From contig QZAC01000059.1 of NCBI GenBank assembly GCA_003838065.1, forward strand, positions 1 through 17,957: 17,957 bases of DNA, written 5' to 3'. The position numbers were made by a program, and so were the translations under genes. Below, piece by piece: positions 1 through 7,507 of the stretch; position 1 is the first letter of the stretch, and the number at the start of each line of letters is the position of its first letter. Origin of the DNA: Methanocalculus sp. MSAO_Arc2. GTDB taxonomy: Archaea; Halobacteriota; Methanomicrobia; Methanomicrobiales; Methanocorpusculaceae. A model generated the notes under the pieces. The model searched no databases. It saw only the letters and a list, made by a program, of their open reading frames with translations, and was not told the DNA's origin.

Positions 1-177
1 CATCCTCACCTGAACATCCTCACCCGGATGTGTCAGAAGTTTCCAAATATCGGGGATAATGGCGATATTAGTCGATTGAACAAGGACACAAAAAGCCCAA
101 ACGATATACTCACTCCTCTATCAGTTAATCTCAAAGATACATACTATTGGCCTGTGCCAGAATCACCAGCATTATAG
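1..177 (+). CDS. Possible 3' end of an unrecognised protein (partial)
   Basis: Frame 1 of the plus strand is open from the first base to a TAG at 175-177, giving about 58 residues and ending ...YWPVPESPAL. I do not recognise the product and see no start, so it would have to begin to the left of the window. Two T6 tracts (187-192 and 202-207) follow the stop by 9 and 24 bases, which fits a U-rich archaeal terminator for a plus-strand gene that converges on the kinase-like gene. The first 28 bases are two imperfect copies of a 14-base unit (CATCCTCACC at 1-10 and 15-24), so the opening may be a chance frame through low-complexity DNA. Without that, this stretch is simply intergenic. Confidence 0.25.
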   Translation, partial: HPHLNILTRMCQKFPNIGDNGDISRLNKDTKSPNDILTPLSVNLKDTYYWPVPESPAL

Positions 178-186
178 GATCCGATC

Positions 187-213
187 TTTTTTCAGACAGG
201 ATTTTTTCAGACA
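187..213 (+). terminator. Duplicated T6 tract, candidate terminator
   Basis: TTTTTTCAGACA occurs twice, at 187-198 and 202-213, with a 15-base period. On the plus strand these T tracts would serve as an archaeal U-rich terminator for whatever ends at 177. The second copy includes the TGA stop (207-209) of the minus-strand kinase-like gene, so the duplication sits exactly at a convergent gene end. No stable hairpin is evident. Confidence 0.35.
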
Positions 214-755
214 AGAACCACAAGCAGCAAACAGAGGACAATCGGTATTGACAGATTGTCATCGATTGGTGAAAAGAGTTCGATTACTGCGGTTGCTGCT
301 GTGATGATGACCGCAAAAAGAGGCACAATCAACAACAGGAGCACAAGCGTTGTTACTATTATTGCCACTCCCGTTCCTTCCAGTGTTTTGTTTTTATAGA
401 TCCGGTTTCTTCCATAGCGCACTCCAATGACGGTGGAGACGCTGTCATATACTCCAAGGGCAAGGACGGCAACGGCAACAAATACTGTTGGAAAAAAGAC
501 AAGGCATATGACAATACTTACTACATATGCCAGAGCACCCTTCGCCGGTATATCCCCGCTCCTTTCAACCCATTTCATGATCGTACCAAGAACAGGAGGA
601 GAGTACCCGCGCGAGAATATATCAAGAATAACAAAACCAACAAAGAGAACGAGTGAGAAGAGATAGAGGGAAAGTTGCCGGTCAAGAATGAGAATGGCAG
701 CCGCAGCAGCAACACCGAAAGCCAGGTGACTAAACTGGCGCAGGATCTCCTTCAT
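207..755 (-). CDS. Polyprenol/dolichol kinase-like (SEC59/DGK1/VTE5-type) membrane protein
   Basis: This is a 182-residue, very hydrophobic protein with about five to six membrane segments. The C-terminal half contains Asp-Ser-Val-Ser-Thr-x-x-Gly-x-x-x-Gly, followed after a short loop by Lys-Thr-Leu-Glu-Gly. That is the signature I associate with the CTP-dependent dolichol/phytol/diacylglycerol kinase family (D...A..iG...G...KtleGS). Members phosphorylate polyprenols or other lipid alcohols at the membrane; the substrate here cannot be read from sequence. I chose the ATG at 755 (MKEILRQFSHLAFG), because the 36 extra residues of the longer open frame (to 863) are polar, Pro/Gly/Arg-rich and unlike the family. 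No clear ribosome binding site precedes 755. It stands alone, divergent from the small SAP-like gene. Confidence 0.72.
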   Translation of the reverse strand: MKEILRQFSHLAFGVAAAAAILILDRQLSLYLFSLVLFVGFVILDIFSRGYSPPVLGTIMKWVERSGDIPAKGALAYVVSIVICLVFFPTVFVAVAVLALGVYDSVSTVIGVRYGRNRIYKNKTLEGTGVAIIVTTLVLLLLIVPLFAVIITAATAVIELFSPIDDNLSIPIVLCLLLVVLV

Positions 756-947
756 CAGATGTGAGTTGCATTCAGGGGATTTAAACCCTCGTGCCCGGCC
801 CCCGGTTTCGAAATTCAAAAGGCAGGATGCCCATTCCTTGTGTCCCGGGGATCGTTGAAACACATTGCTGAATTCTGTTTTGACCGCCGGATGCTGGATG
901 CAGTTGTAGAAATCTGATGAACAACACGACTGCGACAGGACATAGTG

Positions 948-956
948 TTATTATAT
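948..956 (+). promoter_or_regulatory. TATA-like box before the SAP-like gene
   Basis: TTATTATAT lies about 33 bases before the ATG at 986. An archaeal TATA box centred here would place the transcript start near 980, giving an almost leaderless message and supporting 986 rather than 917 as start. Confidence 0.4.
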
Positions 957-985
957 CCTGTTGCTCAGACCTTGTATTGATTAGT

Positions 986-1147
986 ATGGATGAAAAAGAG
1001 CTTGAAACACTGGTAAAGAAGATCAAAGCAAAGGATCTCAAAAATGAGTTGAAGCAGCGCGGAATTCCGATGGGGAAATGCCCGACAAAACTTGACCTGG
1101 CACGCAAGCTGCCAGACGATGTAGTGAAGAGCCTGGCAGAAAAATAA
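986..1147 (+). CDS. Very small SAP-like domain protein
   Basis: This encodes 53 residues from the ATG at 986. The body, LVKKIKAKDLKNELKQRG followed by IPMGKCPTKLDLARKLPDDV, has the helix-turn-helix layout of a SAP motif: two amphipathic helices, with a conserved Leu and a Gly in the turn, then a Lys-rich second helix. SAP motifs bind DNA or mediate nuclear/chromatin contacts in eukaryotes, and small archaeal stand-alone versions are known only as uncharacterised proteins. The longer frame starting at 917 adds 23 Ser/Cys/Ile-rich residues that do not look like part of the domain, and the TATA-like box at 948-956 would lie inside it. No operon partner; the next gene converges from the right. 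The nucleic-acid-binding role is inferred. Confidence 0.6.
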   Translation: MDEKELETLVKKIKAKDLKNELKQRGIPMGKCPTKLDLARKLPDDVVKSLAEK

Positions 1148-1179
1148 TCGGTTCCAGACCTGAAAACTTCAGATCATAG

Positions 1180-1221
1180 ATTATTGGATCAACGACTCCG
1201 AGATCAGAGATCCTGAATAAT
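1180..1221. repeat. Interrupted inverted repeat between convergent genes
   Basis: ATTATTGGATC at 1180-1190 can pair with GATCC-TG-AATAAT at 1209-1221, an 11-base-pair stem with a 2-base bulge and an 18-base loop. It lies between the convergent SAP-like and AbrB-PhoU genes. It may be a bidirectional terminator or mRNA 3' structure. I see nothing else in the 249 bases between 1148 and 1396. Confidence 0.3.
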
Positions 1222-1396
1222 AGATGAAGGGTCAGAGCTATCTGGTCACCGATCGCCTGTAACGGACATCAGATTACAATCTTTACAGGCAGGGGGATGT
1301 AGTTACGTGAGTAATTAGCTGACTCGGTCTCCCATAGATTCACCATGCTCTCTATTTCAAACCAGTAACCCATACAGCTCCTCTTCCTAAAGCCAG

Positions 1397-2491
1397 TTAA
1401 CCGTCCTCTTCCCCGATGCAGTGATTAATCACAATCTCGGAGATATCGCTTGAATACTCGCCAATCCGGGCAATACTGGATGCAATATACCCGCAGTAGA
1501 TGCTATCAGGGCTGCTTAGTTGTGTGCATTCAGTCTTTAATTCCATATAGCGTTTTGTGATATTTCTGACTGATTCGATGCTGGCATGAGCGTCATGTAT
1601 GTTTCGATCGTAAAAGGAGCGCATACTCTGCCGAAAGATTGAGAGTGCCGCCTCATCTGCATCCCGTATCATCTGGATGAACTCAGTACTCAGATTAGTC
1701 TTCTTCACCGATCCCGTGCCTGAATGTGTTTTTGATCCATCGCCGAATCCGGCTTTGTAATCGTCAGCTGGACGATTATATGAATCAAAGAGGGCCAGCA
1801 CGTTTGTGGATATAGTGACGGCATGATCTGCAATTCGTTCAATTGTCCGGGAGATCTGAAAGAAGGTCATCGCCGTGCCGATCGTGATATTCATCCTCCG
1901 TGATATCGTCGGATTATGGGAGATCAGGTGATACTGCCTGCTGATCAGCCAGTGGAGACGATCGATATCATTGTCACGGGAGATGACATCTTCACAGAGT
2001 GCGGCATCCCCTTCCTCAAGCGCGGTGATAGTATCCTCGTGCATCGATTTGACGATAGTATACATCCGCCTGATCGTATTCTCAAGCGGCATCTCGACGG
2101 GGTTCAAAATATCCTTCAGAACAATCGAATAATCCGTTTCCTCGCTAACTTCCTGGCCAATCGCCATCTGCGTATACTGCCTGACTTTCTGACGGATTTC
2201 AGGCATGATTCGGGTTTTAGAGATTATGCGGATGCTCGTAAACCCGGTGATATACGCGCTGATGAGACAGCGGAAGAGACATTCAGGATCAGTAAAGTCC
2301 TTCTGATACAACTCCTTTTCACGCATACGCGATTGTCCTTTAATATCAGCTGTGATCAGGAGGGTTCCATCCGGCTGGGTAATGATCCCGATCGGATCAT
2401 TTTTTTGTATGTTATGCTGTACCGCCCAGCTCTTGGGAAGTGAGAGGACATATGATGCCCCGCCTGTTACCTGAATCTTCCGGATATCCAT
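1397..2491 (-). CDS. AbrB-PhoU phosphate uptake regulator
   Basis: This 364-residue protein has two parts. Residues 1-46 (MDIRKIQVTGGASYVLSLPKSW...) form an AbrB/SpoVT-type swapped-hairpin DNA-binding domain. From about residue 120 it is helical with two PhoU-type bundles, recognisable by ISRTIERIADHAVTI (E-R-I-A-D-H) and IARIGEYSSDISEI near the C-terminus. PhoU proteins restrain Pst transport and phosphate signalling, binding metals through such E/DxxxD motifs. Coupling to an AbrB head makes this a likely DNA-binding phosphate-responsive regulator. The ATG at 2491 is preceded by GAGG (2497-2500) with a 5-base spacer. The gene is divergent from pstS, so both share a 152-base control region; regulation of the pst operon and itself is inferred. 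Confidence 0.85.
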   Translation of the reverse strand: MDIRKIQVTGGASYVLSLPKSWAVQHNIQKNDPIGIITQPDGTLLITADIKGQSRMREKELYQKDFTDPECLFRCLISAYITGFTSIRIISKTRIMPEIRQKVRQYTQMAIGQEVSEETDYSIVLKDILNPVEMPLENTIRRMYTIVKSMHEDTITALEEGDAALCEDVISRDNDIDRLHWLISRQYHLISHNPTISRRMNITIGTAMTFFQISRTIERIADHAVTISTNVLALFDSYNRPADDYKAGFGDGSKTHSGTGSVKKTNLSTEFIQMIRDADEAALSIFRQSMRSFYDRNIHDAHASIESVRNITKRYMELKTECTQLSSPDSIYCGYIASSIARIGEYSSDISEIVINHCIGEEDG

Positions 2492-2643
2492 ACATTCCTC
2501 AAATGTTTAGAAAGAACTATAGTGACAGTAGAGAGTTACGTTTTGAGGGAAGATATAGTTTGGGAAGAAGAATTAGGTATCTCTATATTTATCGATAGAT
2601 CTATATTCTATAATGAATAATTCTATATTAATTCCGGACAACT
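2492..2643. promoter_or_regulatory. Divergent abrB-phoU / pstS control region
   Basis: The region contains TCTATATT three times in the same orientation (2582-2589, 2600-2607, 2622-2629). A perfect 10-base palindrome ATAGATCTAT (2595-2604) overlaps the second copy, and TATCGATA (2590-2597) overlaps its left side. These AT-rich stretches also supply the probable TATA box for pstS. On the minus strand ACTATATC (about 2552-2559) could be the TATA box for the regulator gene, with ACTATAGT (2517-2524) as an alternative. The arrangement fits an operator for a phosphate-responsive regulator, most economically the AbrB-PhoU protein itself. Binding is inference. Confidence 0.5.
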
Positions 2644-3513
2644 ATGGTAGTGATGACTCATTCAGTCAGAACCAGATCAGTCCGGTCACTTCTCACCGGA
2701 ATGGCGATGCTCCTGGTCGCCGCGGCTCTTTTCAGCGGTTGTGTGGGCGACAAGGATGTGGCAGATACACGAATAATTTCTGTCAGCGGATCGACAACAA
2801 ACCTGCCTATTGCACAGGCAGTAGCAGAACTCTATATGGATATCCACCAAACTGATGAGATTCTTGTCTCCGGCGGTGGATCTGGTGTTGGTATCAGGGC
2901 TGTTGGAGAAGGCACCGCTGATATCGGAATGTCATCGCGGGATATCAGACAGACCGAGATTGAACAGTATCCAGACCTTGTCGAGCACGTGATTGCATAT
3001 GATGGTATCGGAGTCATTGTCAACCCTGAAAACCCTGTGAGCTCCCTTACCCTTGATCAGATAAAAGCAATCTATAAAGGCGAAATTACAAACTGGAGGG
3101 AAATAGATGGAAACGACCGGCAGATTGTGGTTGTCGGACGAGACAGTGCTTCCGGGACACGTGAATTCTTCTATGAAGAAGTAATGAACAAAGAAGAATT
3201 CGTCAGGACCCAGCAGGAGCTCAATTCAAATGGAGCAATTCGGCGTACCATACAACAGACTCCCGATGCAATCGGATACGTTGGCCTTGGCTATGTCGAT
3301 GATACAGTCAGGGGCATAAACATCTGGATCGATGACAGATCTGTTGCACCCACTGTATCAAACGTGGCAGATGGAACATATCCCATTGCCCGCAGCCTCT
3401 ATATGTATACGCGTGGCGAGGCATCAGGACTTGTAAAAGATTACCTGCACTTCCTGTTGAGCGATGACGGGCAGGCTATCGTTGCCCGGGAAGGGTTTGT
3501 GCCGATACGCTAG
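2644..3513 (+). CDS. pstS: Phosphate ABC transporter substrate-binding lipoprotein
   Basis: This is a 289-residue phosphate-binding protein of the PstS family. Residues 1-33 are a positively charged, then hydrophobic signal ending in a lipobox (LFSGC, Cys33), so the protein should be lipid-anchored outside the membrane. The mature part starts ISVSGSTTNLPIAQAVAELY, and has SGGGSGVGIRAVGEGTADIGMSSRDI and VGRDSASGTREFF; these Ser/Thr/Arg/Asp loops bind phosphate in the family. The end, LLSDDGQAIVAREGFVPI, is also typical. The start is uncertain between the ATG at 2644 and 2653; neither has a strong ribosome site. It leads the pst operon, with the permease 15 bases downstream, and is divergent from the AbrB-PhoU gene. 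Confidence 0.93.
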   Translation: MVVMTHSVRTRSVRSLLTGMAMLLVAAALFSGCVGDKDVADTRIISVSGSTTNLPIAQAVAELYMDIHQTDEILVSGGGSGVGIRAVGEGTADIGMSSRDIRQTEIEQYPDLVEHVIAYDGIGVIVNPENPVSSLTLDQIKAIYKGEITNWREIDGNDRQIVVVGRDSASGTREFFYEEVMNKEEFVRTQQELNSNGAIRRTIQQTPDAIGYVGLGYVDDTVRGINIWIDDRSVAPTVSNVADGTYPIARSLYMYTRGEASGLVKDYLHFLLSDDGQAIVAREGFVPIR

Positions 3514-3528
3514 GCACACCTCCTTTTT

Positions 3529-5487
3529 ATGAAAGAAACCGGCAGTCAACCGGAGATGCACAGGGTACTGGATGTATCCAAAAGTAGCATCACGCGGCAG
3601 AAGAAAGAGACTCTTATCGGCATTTTCTGGCTTGGAACCGCGCTTTTTGCCACGGTTGCCATCATTCTCATTCTAGGCTTTCTTGTCAGGGAAGCCCTGC
3701 CCGCAATCCTTGAGATCGGGATTTGGGATTTTATCTTCCATGATATCTGGAACCCGGCGAGTATAACACCTCAATACGGTATCCTGACGCTGATTGCCGG
3801 GACACTTCTGGTTACCCTCGGGGCAATGGCGATTGCTATTCCCTTTGGGATTGGAACAGCCATCTTCATTGCAGAGGTTGCACCACCACAGTTTCGGGAG
3901 GTGGTGAAGCCTGCCATAGAGCTTCTGGCAGGGATTCCTTCTATCGTTTATGGGTTCTTTGGCCTCATCGTCCTGACAACCTGGCTGCGCACCTCGTTTG
4001 ATCTTCCATCTGGCGCCACCTGGCTTGCAGGATCGATACTCCTTGGTATCATGGCACTCCCAACAATCGTGAGCGTTTCTGAAGATGCAATCAGCAGTGT
4101 CCCGGATGAATTCAGGTCTGCATCGCTTGCACTCGGGGCAACAAGATGGCAGACGATCACCGGTGTTACGCTGCCAGCTGCCCTCTCCGGGATCACTGCC
4201 GCCATCATCCTTGGGCTTGGAAGAGCAATCGGAGAAACGATGGCGGTCATGATGGTCACAGGAAACGCTGCAGTGGTGCCTGATCCTCTCTGGAATATCC
4301 TCTCCCCGGTCAGGACTCTAACTGCAACCCTTGGTATCGAGATGGGGGAGGTTTCCATCGGAAGCACCCATTACCATGCCCTCTTTGGAGTCGCACTCGT
4401 CCTCCTCATTATAGCGCTTATAATAAACCTCTCTGCATCGTTCATCCTCAGGAACATCCGGGAAGGCCAGATAGGGGCAAACGGAGAGCCACTCCTCTCC
4501 AATGCAACAAAAACACGTCTTAAACAGGTAATGCTGGTCGTAGCCCCTGGTGTAATCTTCTGGATCGCATACCAGATCTCGGGCATCACCGGCATGGCCG
4601 CCCCCGCCATTCTCCTTGGCCTGATTTTTGCTGTGAAACAATTCTTCTCACGACAGATACAGGAGAAGATGGCATTTGCCGGTGTCACTCTGGCAACGGC
4701 AGGTGTTCTCTTCACGCTCGCAATTATCATCTTCGATATCGTCTCAAACGGCCTGCCTGCAATTACCTGGGAGTTTTTGACCGAGAGCCCACGGAATCTT
4801 GGACGTGATGGCGGTATCTTCCCCGCGATTGTGGGCACCGTCTGGCTTGTTGCAGGCGCAATCGCTATTGCACTTCCAATTGGTGTTGGTGCTGCACTTT
4901 ACCTGAATGAATATACAATTGAAGGGCGGATCACCCGTATTATCCGGGCAGGGAACGACCTCTTAAATGGCACTCCTTCGATAGTGTTTGGCCTCTTTGG
5001 TTTTGCCTTTCTCGTCCTCTTCGTGGGCCTTGGAGTGTCGCTCATTGCCGGTCAAATAACACTCGCACTCATGATCCTCCCCACAATCGTCAGAACAAGC
5101 GAAGAGGCTCTCAAAAGCGTTCCTGACACACTCAGACATGGTAGTCTCGCCCTTGGTGCAACCCGGTGGCATACGATATCGCGTATTGTCCTGCCTGCGG
5201 CTCTTCCCGGCATTCTCACTGGAACAATACTCGGAATCGGCCGGGCAGCTGGTGAAACCGCACCGCTTCTCTTCACCGCAGTTGTCTTTATGAAAAGAGA
5301 TCTTCCAACCTCACTCTCAGATCCGGTGATGGCACTCCCTTATCATCTCTATGTACTGTCAACAAATGTCCCGGATGCAGAAATCCAGCAATATGGAACA
5401 GCCCTTGTCCTGCTTGCACTGGTAACCGCCATTTATGCAGTTGCGATACTGATACGGCGACATGCCAGAAAGACCATCAGGTGGTGA
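3529..5487 (+). CDS. Fused PstC-PstA phosphate permease
   Basis: This 652-residue membrane protein carries both permease subunits of the Pst importer in one chain. The PstC-like half (about 30-310) and PstA-like half (about 395-645) each have an EAA coupling loop: EFRSASLALGATRWQTITGV at 194-213 and TLRHGSLALGATRWHTISRI at 534-553. These loops contact the ATPase PstB. Each half also repeats GIPSIVYGFFG / GTPSIVFGLFG and GRAIGETMAV / GRAAGETAPL. The linker of about 85 residues (311-395) contains two extra hydrophobic segments (335-350 and 355-373), which would return the chain to the right side of the membrane. Separate PstC and PstA are each about 300 residues. No standard ribosome site precedes 3529; the stretch there is CACCTCC. 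An ATG at 3556 preceded by GGAG is an alternative start. Confidence 0.9.
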   Translation: MKETGSQPEMHRVLDVSKSSITRQKKETLIGIFWLGTALFATVAIILILGFLVREALPAILEIGIWDFIFHDIWNPASITPQYGILTLIAGTLLVTLGAMAIAIPFGIGTAIFIAEVAPPQFREVVKPAIELLAGIPSIVYGFFGLIVLTTWLRTSFDLPSGATWLAGSILLGIMALPTIVSVSEDAISSVPDEFRSASLALGATRWQTITGVTLPAALSGITAAIILGLGRAIGETMAVMMVTGNAAVVPDPLWNILSPVRTLTATLGIEMGEVSIGSTHYHALFGVALVLLIIALIINLSASFILRNIREGQIGANGEPLLSNATKTRLKQVMLVVAPGVIFWIAYQISGITGMAAPAILLGLIFAVKQFFSRQIQEKMAFAGVTLATAGVLFTLAIIIFDIVSNGLPAITWEFLTESPRNLGRDGGIFPAIVGTVWLVAGAIAIALPIGVGAALYLNEYTIEGRITRIIRAGNDLLNGTPSIVFGLFGFAFLVLFVGLGVSLIAGQITLALMILPTIVRTSEEALKSVPDTLRHGSLALGATRWHTISRIVLPAALPGILTGTILGIGRAAGETAPLLFTAVVFMKRDLPTSLSDPVMALPYHLYVLSTNVPDAEIQQYGTALVLLALVTAIYAVAILIRRHARKTIRW

Positions 5488-5489
5488 AT

Positions 5490-6248
5490 ATGATGAAATA
5501 CGCCCTGGAAACACGAAAACTCGATCTATACTATGGTGAGACACCCGCACTAATCGAAGTGGATATCAAGATCCCAAAAAATTCCGTAACGGCTTTAATC
5601 GGTCCTTCCGGTTGTGGAAAATCAACCCTGCTCCGGTGTTTCAATAGGATGAACGATCTCATACCTGATTGCCGGATAAACGGTTCTATTCTCTATTATG
5701 GTCAGGAGATCAATAATCGCACAACAGATGTCGTCGAACTGAGAAAACGCATCGGGATGGTCTTCCAGCAGCCAAACCCGTTTCCAAAGTCCATCTATGA
5801 AAATGTCGTATATGGGCCACGTGTACATGGTATCCGGGATCGAAAGAAACTGGATGCGATAGCAGAAGAGAGCTTAAAGGGTGCTGCACTCTGGGAAGAG
5901 GTACAGGACCGTCTCCATGAGGCTGCACGCAGCCTCTCCGGAGGGCAGCAGCAGCGCCTCTGCATCGCACGCAGCCTTTCAGTCGGGCCTGACATCATTT
6001 TGATGGATGAACCATGCTCTGCACTTGACCCGATTGCAACAGCAAAGATAGAGAACCTGATCGCTCAACTTAAAGAAGAGTATACAGTCGTCATTGTAAC
6101 CCACAACATGCAGCAGGCAGCACGGGTCTCTGACTACACAGGATTTATGTATATGGGTAAGTTAATTGAGTTTGATACAACACCGTTCATTTTTGAACGG
6201 CCAAAGCAGGAGCTGACAGAGAACTATATCACAGGGAGGTTTGGATGA
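5490..6248 (+). CDS. pstB: Phosphate ABC transporter ATPase
   Basis: This is the ATP-hydrolysing subunit that drives phosphate import by the fused permease. All motifs are intact, counting from the ATG at 5490: Walker A GPSGCGKST (38-46), Q-loop FQQPNPFPKS (92-101), signature LSGGQQQR (149-156), Walker B ILMDEP (170-175) and switch His in VTHNM (205). The FQQPNPFPKSIYENV stretch is characteristic of PstB rather than other ABC ATPases. The 252-residue length is normal. Start choice: GTG codons at 5481 and 5484 and ATGs at 5490 and 5493 are in frame. AGGTGGTGA (5479-5487), which also spans the permease stop, acts as ribosome site and favours the ATGs. phoU follows with a 4-base ATGA overlap. 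Confidence 0.95.
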   Translation: MMKYALETRKLDLYYGETPALIEVDIKIPKNSVTALIGPSGCGKSTLLRCFNRMNDLIPDCRINGSILYYGQEINNRTTDVVELRKRIGMVFQQPNPFPKSIYENVVYGPRVHGIRDRKKLDAIAEESLKGAALWEEVQDRLHEAARSLSGGQQQRLCIARSLSVGPDIILMDEPCSALDPIATAKIENLIAQLKEEYTVVIVTHNMQQAARVSDYTGFMYMGKLIEFDTTPFIFERPKQELTENYITGRFG

Positions 6249-6979
6249 TGCCAATGAAGGATCGCTACCATGCACAGATCGAAGCATACCGGAAATCAGT
6301 TGAGAATTACAGCTTCTTTACCATCTGCATGCTTCGTGATGCATTTGATGCGTTTTCCTCGATTGACCGGGATCTTGCATGCGAGATTGCAGGCGGGATG
6401 GAAGTCCATTGTATCAAGGATACCATCCAGGAAGGTGGTCCTATGATGCACCAGGAAATTCTTGTCCCAAGAAAAGTATATCTCAGGCTACGGAGGGAGC
6501 AGCTTGAAGAAGAGGGGCTGAAACTGATCGCACTCCACCAGCCGGTTGCATCCGATCTTCGGACAATCGCATGCTGCATGAACCTTATCTCATCAGCAGA
6601 ACGGATCGGCCGCTATGGAAAAGACATCTGTCATTCCACGTATAAACTTCCGGAAGGAAAGCATATCAGCGGAATGGTCAGGCTCCCTGAGATGGCATCC
6701 CGGGCCATATCGATGCTCGAAGATGCCCTGCGTGCCTTCCAGACGCAAGATATCAATCTCCTCGACGGGTTCTCTGACCGCGACGATGTCATCGATCAGA
6801 TGCGATATAGCATCTACGAAGATTGTATCAGGATCATGGAAGATGATCCCGCCACCATACCCTTCTGTGCAACATATCTCCTCATCGACCGGTACCTTGA
6901 ACGCTGTGCTGACCATGCATGCAAGGCTGCAGAAAAGATCCACTACATGGTGACCGGTGAGAGAATCGAGATTAAATAA
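6245..6979 (+). CDS. phoU: PhoU phosphate transport regulator
   Basis: This is a 244-residue PhoU-family protein with two helical bundles. The metal-binding type motifs are ERIGRYGKD (119-127) and RYLERCADHA (216-225), and QPVASDLRTI (99-108) is the usual family stretch. PhoU dampens Pst transport and relays phosphate status; in archaea there is usually no PhoR/PhoB partner, and none is seen here. GGAGGT (6235-6240) precedes the start, and the ATG at 6245 overlaps the pstB stop as ATGA; the ATG at 6248 is equally spaced for that site. About 20 residues near 55-78 (CIKDTIQEGGPMMHQEIL...) look like an insertion between the first two helices compared with the PhoU pattern I know. It is the last gene of the pst operon and the second PhoU paralogue in the window. 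Confidence 0.92.
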   Translation: MMPMKDRYHAQIEAYRKSVENYSFFTICMLRDAFDAFSSIDRDLACEIAGGMEVHCIKDTIQEGGPMMHQEILVPRKVYLRLRREQLEEEGLKLIALHQPVASDLRTIACCMNLISSAERIGRYGKDICHSTYKLPEGKHISGMVRLPEMASRAISMLEDALRAFQTQDINLLDGFSDRDDVIDQMRYSIYEDCIRIMEDDPATIPFCATYLLIDRYLERCADHACKAAEKIHYMVTGERIEIK

Positions 6980-7063
6980 AAAGCAACCATCAGATCCCCT
7001 GCTATTACCGCTACACCAGACAGGAGTATAGATTGTGGGTTCGTTCGTGTTTTATCGGGTTAG

Positions 7064-7108
7064 AAAAAAAGTGGGCACATCCGGGAAGGCCTACTCAGTA
7101 GTCTTCCC
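7064..7108 (-). terminator. Hairpin plus T7 tract at the end of the cupin gene
   Basis: GGGAAGGCCTACT (7083-7095) pairs with AGTAGTCTTCCC (7097-7108), leaving a very short loop and one bulged base. On the minus strand this stem spans the cupin stop codon (7091-7093) and is followed about 12 bases later by seven T residues (complement of 7064-7070). The T tract is a plausible archaeal terminator; the stem may stabilise the mRNA 3' end. Confidence 0.45.
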
Positions 7109-7492
7109 GTCGAAATGCTCGTCGTCTGCCTCTGCGTCCGCCTTTGTCTTATGGACGACCTTATCATTGTGCTCTGGGGGGGAATAGATTGTGTATAATC
7201 TGAGGTCAGCAGTTGTAGAAGTGTTCACCACGTTATGATGTGCCCCGGCTGGCACAATCACCGCGCTGCCATCTGTAACGGTGTGTTCGACCCCATCAAT
7301 CACCACTTTTCCTTCACCCTGTTCAAAGCGGAAGAACTGGTCGATATCATCATGCACCTCTGCACCGATCTCCTCACCGGGCTTTAAGCTCATCAGCACG
7401 AGCTGGCTGAACTGTCCTGTATAGAGGACTCTGCGGAAATCACTGTTTGATACAGTATCTGCTTCAATATCTGCTGCAAAACCTTTCTTCAT
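7091..7492 (-). CDS. Single-domain cupin protein
   Basis: This is a 133-residue single cupin barrel. Cupin motif 1 is readable as PGEEIGAEVHDDIDQFFRFEQGEG, with His, Asp/Gln and Glu in place of the strict HxH...E set. Motif 2 is DGSAVIVPAGAHHNVVN with the PxGxxH...N pattern. Cupins of this size bind a metal and act as small enzymes or binding proteins, but the substrate is not predictable. The charged tail (KTKADAEADDEHFDGKTTE) lies outside the barrel. I start at the ATG at 7492 because GAGGT (7499-7503) lies 6 bases upstream. The longer frame to 7507 would begin within 5 bases of that site. It is convergent with phoU and apparently transcribed alone. Confidence 0.85.
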   Translation of the reverse strand: MKKGFAADIEADTVSNSDFRRVLYTGQFSQLVLMSLKPGEEIGAEVHDDIDQFFRFEQGEGKVVIDGVEHTVTDGSAVIVPAGAHHNVVNTSTTADLRLYTIYSPPEHNDKVVHKTKADAEADDEHFDGKTTE

Positions 7493-7507
7493 GCATAAAC
7501 CTCGCAT

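Noticed and set aside
1916..2443. Plus-strand open frame of 175 residues opposite the AbrB-PhoU gene
   Set aside because: It is the antisense of a clearly conserved coding region and has no family features.
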